In this document: positions 13,183 through 21,819 of the stretch, in pieces
Position numbering within the stretch: position 1 is the stretch's first letter
How the letters are laid out: each line of letters starts with the position of its first letter
IMG/VR virus record: IMGVR_UViG_3300045738_000588
Span: 1-35,801 of that record
DNA from: a virus
Reading direction: 5' to 3' (one strand)
DNA: 35,801 nucleotides
The notes under the pieces: model-generated
What the model saw: the letters and a program-made list of their open reading frames with translations, nothing else
What the model was told of the DNA's origin: nothing
The model's database searches: none
Position numbers and translations under genes: made by a program

Positions 13183-14258
13183 GGCGGGGCATCGCACGGT
13201 GAGGCAATGGCGGGACAGCAAGCCCTGAGGTCGGTCTTCCCCTTCGGCTCATTGTCTGGCTCGAGCAAATCCCAGTATGTGTCTCCTATGTGTTTTGCAA
13301 CTTTTGAAGATTCGACTTTTCCTGTTGTGTCTGGAGGAGTTGTGGGGGGTTCGGGCGGTTCGGGATTCGATGTGACAAACCTTTTGAAGAAGTCCCAAAC
13401 AGTAGTGCTAGCCCAATCAGGCCACTCATGCCCCCATCCGTCTATTTTGTAATGCTCAACAGGAGAACCCCCTGCGTAAATGTCGTGCGTAATGTCTCCG
13501 TCTACCGAAGTGGCAGGCGTTTCATTCAAGCCGTTATTGTCTACCCATTTGGCCACGACTTCTGGAGTGGAGACATTGTAGATAGTCGAACCATCATAGG
13601 CCACAATTGAGTCATCGGTTCCGTGTATGTCTAGGACAGGGATTCCTGACGCAGAACAGTTGGCATAAGTGTGGTCAGACATCGACCCCGTTACGGACGC
13701 AATCCCTGCTGTCATACCTTGGCAAGCTAAGTGGTAACTCATGAAGCCTCCGTTCGACATTCCCGTACTGAAAACGCTGTTGGGATTAGTGGAGTAATCG
13801 TCACCGATCTCCGAAATCATTTCTGTGAGAAATCCGACATCATCAGCGGAACACAAGGCCATTCCACCGACAAAAGGAATCGAAGGAGGCACGACCCAAC
13901 CGACATTCCAACAAGTGTTTCCTCGAATGTCTTTGGTTCCTTGAGGATGGGCAATAATGAATCCATTCGTGTCAGCGATGTCACGGAAGTCTCCGTATTC
14001 AATTTGTTCCTCTGCCGTCATAGTGTAGCCATGTAGATTCAGAAGCAAAGGCATTCCAGCCGACCAATCTTCTGGCACATACAAAATGTACTTTCGGCTC
14101 TTGCCTCCGTGCGTTATAGACTTCTCGACTAACCCTGTCTCTACCTCACCTTCCTCCTCCTCTTCCTCTTCCTCCTCACCACCTTCACCGCTAACGCCTT
14201 CGCCACAGCAAACGGTGAAGTCTACTGTGCGACTACCACTTGCGTTTTCGCAACTCAT
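13176..14258 (-). CDS. PHB-depolymerase/feruloyl-esterase-like alpha/beta hydrolase (LpqC type)
   Basis: A 360-residue protein. After a Cys-containing leader and a poly-Glu linker (nine consecutive Glu near residue 30), an alpha/beta-hydrolase domain runs from about 45 to 290. The oxyanion strand is LLLNLHGYTMT, the nucleophile elbow GMSNGG (Ser168), the acid GTDDS (Asp215) and the histidine GWGHEWP (His277). This is the LpqC/PHB-depolymerase/feruloyl-esterase family, so removal of acyl groups from host polysaccharide is plausible. A proline-rich linker leads to a C-terminal tail with several cysteines (ACCPAIASPCDAPPC). Its start overlaps the Cys-rich gene's stop. It may be a tail-mounted enzyme, tethered through disulfides or metal to the neighbour. 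Confidence 0.8.
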   Translation of the reverse strand: MSCENASGSRTVDFTVCCGEGVSGEGGEEEEEEEEEGEVETGLVEKSITHGGKSRKYILYVPEDWSAGMPLLLNLHGYTMTAEEQIEYGDFRDIADTNGFIIAHPQGTKDIRGNTCWNVGWVVPPSIPFVGGMALCSADDVGFLTEMISEIGDDYSTNPNSVFSTGMSNGGFMSYHLACQGMTAGIASVTGSMSDHTYANCSASGIPVLDIHGTDDSIVAYDGSTIYNVSTPEVVAKWVDNNGLNETPATSVDGDITHDIYAGGSPVEHYKIDGWGHEWPDWASTTVWDFFKRFVTSNPEPPEPPTTPPDTTGKVESSKVAKHIGDTYWDLLEPDNEPKGKTDLRACCPAIASPCDAPPC

Positions 14259-15082
14259 GTACAGCTAGATGTTGGCGGTTCCACTTCATCTTCATCGCAA
14301 ATAGTCGTTACTGTTTCAACGCAAAAAGTTTTCGTCTCAGGTTCGCCTTTGTAACACTTTTCGCAATCTGGCTCACATGGGTCTGGGTCCGTACAACAGC
14401 CCGATCCTTGGCATGGGTCTGGGTCAGTACAACAGCCTGATCCAACTCCCGATCCAACTCCCGATCCGCATGGCGTAGTTCCCGATCCGCAACAGGGGGG
14501 AATCCCTGATCCACAAGGCGTGGTACCCGAACCACAACAAGGCGAGATTCCAGAACCGCAGGGCTGAACTCCAGAGCCGCAACATTCCAATCCTTCGAAC
14601 CCACATTCTGCCGTTTCATCCTCGCAGGAAATGTCGATGGTAGAGACGCAAGAATCGCAACCCGTATTATCGACCCAACCTCCGTCAATGACCGACTCAT
14701 AAGTTGTGAAATATGCCCAGTACTTTACATCGGAATCATCGTCTAAATATTTGCCTTCGCCCTGCGTATCGCACCCGATGGTTTCGTTCTCATAGTCACC
14801 GATTAGCCACCGCTCAAGTTCGGCAAAATATTCTGGCCCACCAGACTGGTATCCGCACGCATCTTCATTGGCATCGTACCATTGAGTACTGGTGCAGACG
14901 AAGAACTTTTTTTCACATGTACTACTCGGCCCTACAACCTGAGTTTCGTAAGTGGCTATGTATATGCCTGTGACTGATTCCTCCAAGAGACAGACGCAAC
15001 AAGGGTCGCATGGGTCTTCCTGTGAGACGCACGGGTCATCGCAACAATCTCCCTCGCTATTCGGGCTTGGAAAGAACGCCAT
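14255..15082 (-). CDS. Extremely cysteine-rich tail-region protein with CGSG repeats
   Basis: A 275-residue acidic protein with 35 cysteines (about 13 percent). It has a Cys-rich head (GDCCDDPCVSQEDPCDPCC), a more ordinary globular middle (about 33-160) with tyrosine- and tryptophan-rich strands, then a repeat region. There CCGSGxxPCGSGxxP units repeat about three times, followed by VGSGVGSG and two CCTDPDPC copies. No family recognised. Placement just after the tail genes and its ATGA coupling to an esterase suggest a tail fibre or scaffold-like virion part that is cross-linked by disulfides or binds metal. It would have to fold in an oxidising place or in the mature particle. Not a metallothionein by size or pattern. 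Confidence 0.75.
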   Translation of the reverse strand: MAFFPSPNSEGDCCDDPCVSQEDPCDPCCVCLLEESVTGIYIATYETQVVGPSSTCEKKFFVCTSTQWYDANEDACGYQSGGPEYFAELERWLIGDYENETIGCDTQGEGKYLDDDSDVKYWAYFTTYESVIDGGWVDNTGCDSCVSTIDISCEDETAECGFEGLECCGSGVQPCGSGISPCCGSGTTPCGSGIPPCCGSGTTPCGSGVGSGVGSGCCTDPDPCQGSGCCTDPDPCEPDCEKCYKGEPETKTFCVETVTTICDEDEVEPPTSSCT

Positions 15083-15088
15083 GACCCA

Positions 15089-15454
15089 TCATGTCTCGAT
15101 GACAAATTTGTAGGTTTGCGTCACTCCATCTTCGCAGACCTCAAGTTCCTTTATTGAGTACTTGGAATCCACATAGTCGATGGCAGTAATGGTGCCTTCA
15201 TCGACGGTGACTTTATACATTTTAGTTATATCTGAGGAGTCAATCAGTTCGAACTCACCGCTGATCTCATACCCCAGTTTTTTGTAATAAATGTAAATGG
15301 TATCATCTGTGTAAACGACCCGATCTGAGGTATCGGCATAAATCTCAATGTTCCCCAAGGCATTCAGAGCCTTGATGACTTTATTCCCGTAGTTCGTGGT
15401 CAGGAAAGTCGGTGTCTTCCCCTTTACTAATTCAGCTAGATTCCATCCGCTCAT
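15089..15454 (-). CDS. Hypothetical tail-region protein, 121 aa
   Basis: A mostly beta protein (DTIYIYYKKLGYEISGEFEL, MYKVTVDEGTITAIDYVDSK) with a short helical start. It overlaps the preceding tail gene by four bases (ATGA). Position directly after the distal tail protein suggests a minor tail or baseplate component; no family is recognised. Confidence 0.65.
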   Translation of the reverse strand: MSGWNLAELVKGKTPTFLTTNYGNKVIKALNALGNIEIYADTSDRVVYTDDTIYIYYKKLGYEISGEFELIDSSDITKMYKVTVDEGTITAIDYVDSKYSIKELEVCEDGVTQTYKFVIET

Positions 15455-16299
15455 TGTGCCAGCACTTCAATGTTAAGCATTGCCCAGATGTTTCCTAGCC
15501 ACGGGCTAACAGTGGTCTCGGCAGTACGCACATATGAAGAGCCAGACACATAACTTTCGTATGTAGTCATGGTCGGAGTAGTGTCGGAAGCAACGAAATT
15601 GACTGTGTTCCCACCAGAATCAATTGGTTCGAATTTCGGTAGTGTTATCAGGTCGGTCTCGGGGTCATTTGTGCGGACATAAGACCATGTGTTTTTGGAG
15701 ACAACAATGTTGTTGAACTGCATCCGAATCGGGTTCCCTTTGTCCGTACTGGTAGATCGGTAGGCAGGAAAAGTGAAACCAGCCATCTTGAACTCCTCAT
15801 GGCCGTCTGGCAGGGAGGCGTAATTCCTATTGTACGACATGATCCCGTTGTCTAGGAAATTGAAGCCGTCCTCTGAGGTGAGGTAACACTTCGCTCGGTA
15901 GGCGGTCAGAGAACTGGAAGTAACTCCTTCGTAGAGTACCGCTAATGTGATTGTGGTATCGCTGTCTATGCTCGCGATTAGGTGGCTGACTCCGTTAAGC
16001 CAAATGACATCGTTCGGAAGGAAATCTGAGGTGAAAGTTGTTGCCGTTCCCGTCACGACATCTGTGTTGGTGATCACGCTGACAGTCCCGCTGATTTCTA
16101 ACTTCAAGTACGGATGCGGAGTCCCCACAGCAAGCGGAGAAAAGTTATCGAACTGCTGGACATATTGATCCGTGAAAGTCATTGCCGAATGATCCAGAGG
16201 AAATGGAAAGTCAATGACGGGGCGAACTGAAATTTTGACCGCCTGACCGAACCCATCGCTATTGGGATCATCGTATAGATTTTGACCGACTTGATACAT
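15451..16299 (-). CDS. Minor tail protein, 282 aa
   Basis: The first gene after the tape measure, its ATG overlapping that stop (TAATG). Residues about 72-130 (GTVSVITNTDVVTGTATTFT, DVIWLNGVSHLIASIDSDTT) form a small beta domain seen in many tail and tail-tip proteins ('GTvsvt...VtGtGTxF...l..GD.I'). The flanks are further strands with few helices. By position and content it is probably a distal-tail protein. Confidence 0.68.
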   Translation of the reverse strand: MYQVGQNLYDDPNSDGFGQAVKISVRPVIDFPFPLDHSAMTFTDQYVQQFDNFSPLAVGTPHPYLKLEISGTVSVITNTDVVTGTATTFTSDFLPNDVIWLNGVSHLIASIDSDTTITLAVLYEGVTSSSLTAYRAKCYLTSEDGFNFLDNGIMSYNRNYASLPDGHEEFKMAGFTFPAYRSTSTDKGNPIRMQFNNIVVSKNTWSYVRTNDPETDLITLPKFEPIDSGGNTVNFVASDTTPTMTTYESYVSGSSYVRTAETTVSPWLGNIWAMLNIEVLAQ

Positions 16300-19094
16300 T
16301 ACTGGTTTATGAAATATCCCTTAGTTGTTTTATCAATATTCTGTAAATGCTTGGCTGACTTATTGGCGGCTCTGAGCATGGCTCCCGACCCCTTGGCTAA
16401 CTGACCCAAGGCCTTTGTGTCTAGCTTTAAGTTATCGATCTTGACAGGAATGGGACTCGAAGCAGTCACCTTGATCTCACCATGATTAGCCATCCGCACC
16501 AAATCATTCTTAGAAGCGATTTCATTTATCTCCTCAAACTTCTCTTTTGTCGCGTCCATTGTCTCTGGCAACTCCTTGATGTCTCCCGTGTCAATCTTTA
16601 GGTCATCCACTCCGTACTTCATGGATTCCATCTCTTCTCCGACCTTTCTTAGTCCTTCTTCGATCTCTTTAGCTTCGCCCCCCATTGCCTTAAATCCAGC
16701 CACAGATTCCTTAGTTTTTGTGGTCAACTTCACCTGTTCATCCTTGGCTTTTCTGATCTCGGCATTGATCTTGCCAGCCCCCACGGCAACCTTATCTACC
16801 AGCACCTTGGCAGGTGGAAGTTTGTTGTTGAATTTCTGCTGATGTTCTCCTGCTAGTTTCAGCCTTTTATTTGTACCAGCGATCCCCTTGTCTATCTGTT
16901 TGAGAATCTTGTCTTCCTTCAGTCTGAACTCAATCATCCGTTCAGACAATCCGTCCTTCCGCATCATGTCTTTCCGAATCTCAGTTTCGGTTTCCTTGAT
17001 CAACTGAAGGGCGGCTTTATGCCGAAGAAGTTTCTTGATTCCTTCCTCTGTGGCATCGTTAGCCACTTGGGCATCCTTCGCAAGCCGTGCCTTTATTTGT
17101 AACAATCTCCTCTCGTCCCGATTCCGTAAATTCGTCTTGGAAAGTAGCTTGTCTACGATGGCTAACGCATCGTTGTGAAGTGTTGCCTCCTGCTTGATGA
17201 GGGCGTTGATTTCCTTCTGTCTCTCGGCCTGCTTTTTAGCCAGTTCGGCTTTGGCTTTGGCGAGGACTTTCAAGCGAGCAGACAGCACAGTCATTCTCTC
17301 CATATTCGCCCTGATCTCGTCTTCCCTATCCTTCAGTTCCTTCATCTTGGCGATGCGTTCTTGAAGTAACTTTTTTTGCTCCTCTTCCAGCTTTTTCTTC
17401 TTCTCGATTTCCAGCCTAGTCTTCTTGTTAGCTTCGGCTAACTTCTCTGCGTCCTTGACGGCTTCCTTCATGGCTTTATTGGCCATAGCCTCCTCGTTCA
17501 TGAACTCCCAGTTACCTGTTTCCTTCCAGATGTCTCCGATTTCCTTTACCACATTAGCCGTGTCCGATTTGAACTTATCCCAACCCTTGCCTATGTTGTC
17601 TATCTCATCATTGAAGACCTTCTTGACATTCGGCCCCCAGTTGGTAAATGAATCGAGAACATTGTCCAACTCCCTGTCGACTACCTTACCGAATTTTGCC
17701 CATGCAGACGGAGAGAATCCTGCGGACACAGCTTCGGCAAATGCCATCATTATGGCACCCGCTCCTTCTACGATTGTGAACAGCGGTTGGAACACAGCCT
17801 TTATGATCTTTCCAAACGCCATAAAGATCGTGATCATCAGTTCGATTGTGGTCAGCATTTGCCTGAAAATGTTCACCTGAGTAGCGGCAACTTTTATCAT
17901 GAATTTGAATACGACAGCCAGTATATCAAACGCTTTACTAAGGAACCCAGCACCTTCGGCTCCATCCTCCAAATAGCCTACGAGATTTGAGAAATATCCG
18001 ATGGCCATATCCACAATACTTCCAGAGCCTCCAGCGATCCTAGTGAACACTTCTCCCAGCCGTCTAAAAATGTCATTCACCTTTTCCCCAGCTACGGCTA
18101 GCTTATCTGAGAACGAATCCTTCATTTCGTTCGAGGCATCCCTAGTGGCGTTCATTCTCGTCTCTTGATCCTTCAAGGCTTCATTCAATCCTCTCGCCCC
18201 GTCTGCCGTGAGAATGAGTGCGGCTTTACCTGCCTCCAAAGACCCGAACATATCAATCATGCTCGCGTCATTTTCGTCAGCGGACTCACGCATGGCTACC
18301 AGAGCATCCCTGACTGAGCCTCCCTCCCTAATGAACGCAGGGAATGATGTGCCTGTCAGTTCCTTAAAGTTCTTGTCCGCGACTGAACCAGACTTGGCTA
18401 ATTCGGAAAGCATGGCGTTGAGTTGAGTTCCCGCCTCTGCTGTTTTCCCATCCCCTAGTTTGGATGTCATATCGGCGAACATTGCCCCTACATCCGAGAA
18501 GGAAACCCCGAGGGCGGCAGCGATGGGAGTCACCTTGCCTATGTTCGCTCCTAACTCTGTGAAATTCGTTACCCCCCCCACCACGGTTGTGAATAAAACA
18601 TCCGAGACATCTCTGGCCTTGGAGGCTTCCATTCCGTAACCATTGAGGACGGTGGTGATTGCCCCTACCGCATCGGCTAAAGATGCGACTCCTCCCTTGG
18701 CGGCTTCGGAGGCTACCCTTAAGAAATCGACAACATTTTCTTTCGGGATTCCCGCTGACAACGCATTGTACATTCCCTGTAAAGCATCGGTGACGGGGAT
18801 ACCATAGGCAGTCGAAATCTCCCTCGCCCCATCGAGCAGTCGTTTCTTCATTTTGTCGGATGCTTCAGGAATCAAGGTGAACACCTCATGAGCCTTTTTG
18901 TTCATGTCCAAAAACCCCTTGATCCCTTTGGCGGCAAACGCAACTAAAGCGGCAGCCGCTATTGCGATTCCTGCCACAAAAGCCCCTTTCAAAAACCCCG
19001 CGAATTTGCTTCCAGAGGTCTGCCCTTTCTTTGCTCCAGCTTGAAACTTAGATGAGTCGAGGCCAAGTGAAGCCATGATGGAAAACTTAGCCAT
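16299..19094 (-). CDS. Tail tape measure protein (TP901-like core)
   Basis: A 931-residue protein, the longest in the genome. The N-terminus has a hydrophobic run (FVAGIAIAAAALVAFAAKGI, about 34-55). Residues 90-330 match the TP901 tape-measure core: TAYGIPVTDALQGMYNALSA, KGGVASLADAVGAITTVLNG, TTVVGGVTNFTELG. Further hydrophobic helices follow to about 470, then a long Lys/Glu coiled coil (about 520-800). Such proteins set tail length and help DNA pass into the cell; roughly 930 residues implies a tail of about 130-140 nm by the usual 1.5 angstroms per residue. It starts at the stop of the chaperone gene. The codons for VVGGVT contain a G8 run (18572-18579). Confidence 0.9.
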   Translation of the reverse strand: MAKFSIMASLGLDSSKFQAGAKKGQTSGSKFAGFLKGAFVAGIAIAAAALVAFAAKGIKGFLDMNKKAHEVFTLIPEASDKMKKRLLDGAREISTAYGIPVTDALQGMYNALSAGIPKENVVDFLRVASEAAKGGVASLADAVGAITTVLNGYGMEASKARDVSDVLFTTVVGGVTNFTELGANIGKVTPIAAALGVSFSDVGAMFADMTSKLGDGKTAEAGTQLNAMLSELAKSGSVADKNFKELTGTSFPAFIREGGSVRDALVAMRESADENDASMIDMFGSLEAGKAALILTADGARGLNEALKDQETRMNATRDASNEMKDSFSDKLAVAGEKVNDIFRRLGEVFTRIAGGSGSIVDMAIGYFSNLVGYLEDGAEGAGFLSKAFDILAVVFKFMIKVAATQVNIFRQMLTTIELMITIFMAFGKIIKAVFQPLFTIVEGAGAIMMAFAEAVSAGFSPSAWAKFGKVVDRELDNVLDSFTNWGPNVKKVFNDEIDNIGKGWDKFKSDTANVVKEIGDIWKETGNWEFMNEEAMANKAMKEAVKDAEKLAEANKKTRLEIEKKKKLEEEQKKLLQERIAKMKELKDREDEIRANMERMTVLSARLKVLAKAKAELAKKQAERQKEINALIKQEATLHNDALAIVDKLLSKTNLRNRDERRLLQIKARLAKDAQVANDATEEGIKKLLRHKAALQLIKETETEIRKDMMRKDGLSERMIEFRLKEDKILKQIDKGIAGTNKRLKLAGEHQQKFNNKLPPAKVLVDKVAVGAGKINAEIRKAKDEQVKLTTKTKESVAGFKAMGGEAKEIEEGLRKVGEEMESMKYGVDDLKIDTGDIKELPETMDATKEKFEEINEIASKNDLVRMANHGEIKVTASSPIPVKIDNLKLDTKALGQLAKGSGAMLRAANKSAKHLQNIDKTTKGYFINQ

Positions 19095-19699
19095 TAGTTA
19101 TCCCCGTTCACTTGTTTGAGATATTCTGCCTTCAGCTTGTCCGAGGCAGGATTGAAGCCGATATATGTACCGCCAGATGCCTGTACTAATCTCTTCGTTA
19201 TTACTGCCATCAATTGGAACATTTGTCCCAACGGCAAATCCAGAACTATATCGGCATTCCATCCGTACTGGCTTGCGAGCAAATCAATGACTGAAGCCGC
19301 GAAGTGTTCTGTGGCAGGGGAACCATCTTCTCCACCTTGAGCCATGTAAGAAAGATTGTCATTAATGTACTCTGAGATTTCTGCCTCTAAAGTTTCTGGA
19401 AGTTTTTTGACAGACTTTCTAAAGGCCTTTGCTTCGGCCTCTCTCGGTGTGAATTTGTCAGAACATATCCAAAGGAATGTCACCACATCTTCGTGGTCGG
19501 CATTCTCGCCTTTCAGTAGCGGGGAATCAATCTGCTCAAGATAGATTAGCTTCCGCAGGCTCATCGGAGGCATCGTTGTACCTGCGATTGTGTGTGGAAC
19601 CTCTACCCACGCCTCTGCTCGCTTCCTAAAGTCATCGTCTCTGGCTTCAGCGATCTTCTCTCGGTAGTGTTCCCACAACTGTCGTGGGTTATCTTCCAC
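19094..19699 (-). CDS. Probable tail assembly chaperone, 201 aa
   Basis: A helical, acidic protein placed between the tail-tube-like gene and the tape measure, where tail assembly chaperones (lambda G/T) are encoded. The segment FAASVIDLLASQYGWNADIV followed by DLPLGQMFQLMAVI is a pattern I associate with phage tail-region proteins of this position. No slippery site for a G/GT-type frameshift is evident, and the tape measure follows without a gap, so only one product is expected. It starts with GTG at 19699; no better ATG is available upstream. Confidence 0.6.
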   Translation of the reverse strand: MEDNPRQLWEHYREKIAEARDDDFRKRAEAWVEVPHTIAGTTMPPMSLRKLIYLEQIDSPLLKGENADHEDVVTFLWICSDKFTPREAEAKAFRKSVKKLPETLEAEISEYINDNLSYMAQGGEDGSPATEHFAASVIDLLASQYGWNADIVLDLPLGQMFQLMAVITKRLVQASGGTYIGFNPASDKLKAEYLKQVNGDN

Positions 19700-19707
19700 A
19701 CCGAGTG

Positions 19708-20058
19708 TTAGTTGATCTTGTGATAGAAGTTGATGGATACTTTGGCGTAATCTCCTTGCGACTGAGATTCGCTTACATCTTGGATGATGTATGTGCCATC
19801 ATTGTCCCCAGATGCTAGCGTAAATTCCTCTCCGCGAGCAGGTGCTGTATCGGAGGCTGTGATCTGCAAGGTAGCAGAGCCTTCGATGCGTCCAGGGACT
19901 ATCGTTGATCCCACGGGTTCGCCATTTGAATCATCAATGTCTACTCTGTTCGCCGTAGAGTTGAAACTCATAGCCTCCAGAATGTAGGTCTTTGTATCAA
20001 TCGTGATCGGGCTGTATTCGATCCCGAATTTGTGTGTGCCGTCTTGTGTAATAGCCAT
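19708..20058 (-). CDS. Putative major tail (tube) protein, 116 aa
   Basis: A small all-beta protein (THKFGIEYSPITIDTKTYIL, SATLQITASDTAPARGEEFT, YAKVSINFYHKIN) located immediately before the chaperone and tape-measure genes, the usual place of the tail tube gene. It is shorter than typical tube proteins (about 150-250), so it may be a minimal tube or a minor tail protein. The leader is CAA-rich, ending in GCATT before ATG. Confidence 0.55.
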   Translation of the reverse strand: MAITQDGTHKFGIEYSPITIDTKTYILEAMSFNSTANRVDIDDSNGEPVGSTIVPGRIEGSATLQITASDTAPARGEEFTLASGDNDGTYIIQDVSESQSQGDYAKVSINFYHKIN

Positions 20059-20095
20059 AATGCTTTTGTTTGAGTTTTTGGTTTAAAGGCCGAGT

Positions 20096-20281
20096 CTAGG
20101 AATCCCCAGTATCTGCGTTCCAGTTCTGCTTCGAAGTTTTTGTTTTCTTGGTTGGAGTCGCCTCTGGTGAGGCTTCCTTTTCCTCGACTTGCCTCAATGC
20201 CCATTTCAGTTCCATGGTGGTTAACCTTTTCCGTAGTTTCGGTCTAGGATTGTCGATGAAATCTAGTACAATTTTTCGCAT
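20096..20281 (-). CDS. Small basic protein, 61 aa
   Basis: MRKIVLDFIDNPRPKLRKRL followed by a helix and a Lys/Thr-rich tail. AGGA six bases before the ATG supports translation. Of two overlapping frames here I choose this one for its ribosome-binding site. The gene lies between the methyltransferase and tail-tube genes; function unknown. Confidence 0.55.
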   Translation of the reverse strand: MRKIVLDFIDNPRPKLRKRLTTMELKWALRQVEEKEASPEATPTKKTKTSKQNWNADTGDS

Positions 20282-20306
20282 GGCTTTCCTATCTTTAGTT
20301 GTGCTG

Positions 20307-20858
20307 TCAACAGTTTGTAACGATCAGCAGTCCCCGCTCGCATCTCTCGTCCTCTCGACTGCTAGTTTGATATAACATTTGTGAGTATTTTCGGCTCTTG
20401 GCTTCGGTGATGTATCGCTTGAGATTCTGGAAGTTTCTGTTCGTTACATCGTGAGCGACTAGGTATCCATTCGGTCTGAGCATGTCGTACAAGGCATCGC
20501 ACCAGAGGTGGCTTGCTCCGTGTGCCCCATCTGACATAATGAAATCAAACTTTGTGCTAGTATTGTTCCGCACATAATCCCTCTCAGACATGGTGACAAC
20601 ATCAGCACCGCTCTTGACTAATTCGGCGGCTATCGGTGGCTGTTTGCCCTTCCAATCTTGCCAGTTGTCTACGCAAGTTAGCTTGCCCCATCCGTTGTAA
20701 CTCAAGGCTTGAAGAATCACCTGAGACACATTCCCAGTACCCACTCCTAATTCCAGAACCGCTTTCGGCTTCGCTGACACTAGAAGGCCTTGAATTAGGT
20801 ACAAATGACATTTATCTATGGCCTGATAGCCGTAACTGAGTTTATCCAGATTGATCAC
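20307..20858 (-). CDS. Class I SAM methyltransferase inside the head-tail operon
   Basis: A 183-residue methyltransferase of the Methyltransf_24 kind. The SAM loop is VLELGVGTGNVSQ (34-46), strand 2 ends in LTCVDNW, and FDFIMSDGAHGASHLW holds the catalytic-region acidic motif, with a late strand GYLVAHDVTN. This group often acts on sugars or small molecules. It starts with GTG, overlapping the previous stop (GTGA), and so is cotranslated with connector/tail genes. That is an odd place for an enzyme. It could modify a virion protein or glycan. It is not a DNA methylase by motif. Confidence 0.78.
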   Translation of the reverse strand: MINLDKLSYGYQAIDKCHLYLIQGLLVSAKPKAVLELGVGTGNVSQVILQALSYNGWGKLTCVDNWQDWKGKQPPIAAELVKSGADVVTMSERDYVRNNTSTKFDFIMSDGAHGASHLWCDALYDMLRPNGYLVAHDVTNRNFQNLKRYITEAKSRKYSQMLYQTSSREDERCERGLLIVTNC

Positions 20859-21295
20859 GACAAGAGACAGGAGGCTCTCAGTTGATATTCCGAGGATGTG
20901 ATTCTCATTGATCCGTTAATGGCGTTGGCAGATGTCACTAGCCGAATGTAAGAAACATTGTGGTCTGGGAGGTTGGTCGGAGTGAAATTGTCAGCAGATC
21001 GAAGGAACTTTTCCCTCACAGACTGAATGCCATCGTAATGCGTTGAGCGAGAGGTGCCGTCATCCATATTCGTTACCAATCTAACCTCAATGTTCAGGTC
21101 GAACTTTGCGTATTCGGGCTGTGACTCACCTGTTTCGTCTAGCGTTTCATCGAACTCCAGACCAGACACCTCCACTTCGATTCTAGGCGTGAGTAGATTG
21201 TTCTCATCAAACCCCTTGAAGAGTGTGTAGCCATCAATGCCACCGAGGAAATCTCCCACGGCATCCTCGAACGATTGTTCGATTTTGAAATTCAC
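20855..21295 (-). CDS. Probable tail terminator/completion protein, 146 aa
   Basis: An alpha/beta protein with two long strands (DLNIEVRLVTNMDDGTSRST, HNVSYIRLVTSANAINGSMR) in the slot where lambda-like phages encode the tail terminator (U-like) between connector and tube genes. The GTG start overlaps the previous stop, and GGAGG lies about twelve bases upstream. The assignment is by position and general shape only. Confidence 0.55.
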   Translation of the reverse strand: MNFKIEQSFEDAVGDFLGGIDGYTLFKGFDENNLLTPRIEVEVSGLEFDETLDETGESQPEYAKFDLNIEVRLVTNMDDGTSRSTHYDGIQSVREKFLRSADNFTPTNLPDHNVSYIRLVTSANAINGSMRITSSEYQLRASCLLS

Positions 21296-21639
21296 TGGCT
21301 AGTGTACCTCCTATTGCAGATCAAGGTCATCTGTATGGGGTTATCGGCATCATCTGTCTCGATGCTCAGCACTTTGATTTGCCGTCCTGCCGAGTCGGTG
21401 AAGATTGACCCGATGCTAGGCAGATTGTCGTACTTGGTAGAGTTGATGGTGAACTCCGAATCCGCATCCTGATAGACCCCGTTGACTTCCACTTCTCTTG
21501 ACTCGTCCATCTGCGTACAAGTCGCATCGAAAACCACATCGGTAATGGACGCGGGAAGCACCCCCGTGATGGAGGTGCTTCGCTGACCAATAATATGGTC
21601 TAGATCACTACTAAGTAGCGTCTGATCGAACTGTCCCAT
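21292..21639 (-). CDS. Probable head-tail connector protein, 115 aa
   Basis: A beta-rich small protein (TSITGVLPASITDVVFDATC, EFTINSTKYDNLPSIGSIFT, IKVLSIETDDADNPIQMTLI) encoded two genes after the capsid gene, where connectors or head-completion proteins (lambda FII-like) occur. I use the ATG at 21639 rather than the upstream TTG because it reduces overlap and has TAAGG before it. No direct motif for a named family. Confidence 0.52.
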   Translation of the reverse strand: MGQFDQTLLSSDLDHIIGQRSTSITGVLPASITDVVFDATCTQMDESREVEVNGVYQDADSEFTINSTKYDNLPSIGSIFTDSAGRQIKVLSIETDDADNPIQMTLICNRRYTSQ

Positions 21640-21814
21640 CCCTGACAACCTTACGGATTCTCTTGGCTCCCCGTTCCGAGAAATATCCTATTCTTACGAA
21701 TTGGTTTGGGTTGCGGACTTTCCAAATGCTCATGACTTTTCCCAGCTCGTCTGTCCTTATGTTCGTGACTGAGCCGTCAGCCTTTTCTCCGTAAACTGTG
21801 CCTAGTGTAGCCAT
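21611..21814 (-). CDS. Small protein after the capsid gene, 67 aa
   Basis: MATLGTVYGEKADGSVTNIR with a later basic strand (FVRIGYFSERGAKRIRKVVR). The start at 21814, five bases after the capsid stop, is preferred over an upstream start that would lie inside the capsid gene. By position it may be a head-completion or packaging accessory protein. Function unknown. Confidence 0.58.
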   Translation of the reverse strand: MATLGTVYGEKADGSVTNIRTDELGKVMSIWKVRNPNQFVRIGYFSERGAKRIRKVVRDGTVRSDAT

Positions 21815-21819
21815 AATGA

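Noticed and set aside
13176-14258. Poly-hydroxybutyrate storage metabolism gene
   Set aside because: The family name is broad; the tail-region setting and Cys-rich tail make a virion esterase more likely.
19968-20204. 78-codon frame overlapping the small gene at 20096-20281
   Set aside because: It would run into the tail-tube gene and has no ribosome-binding site; the alternative frame has AGGA before its ATG.
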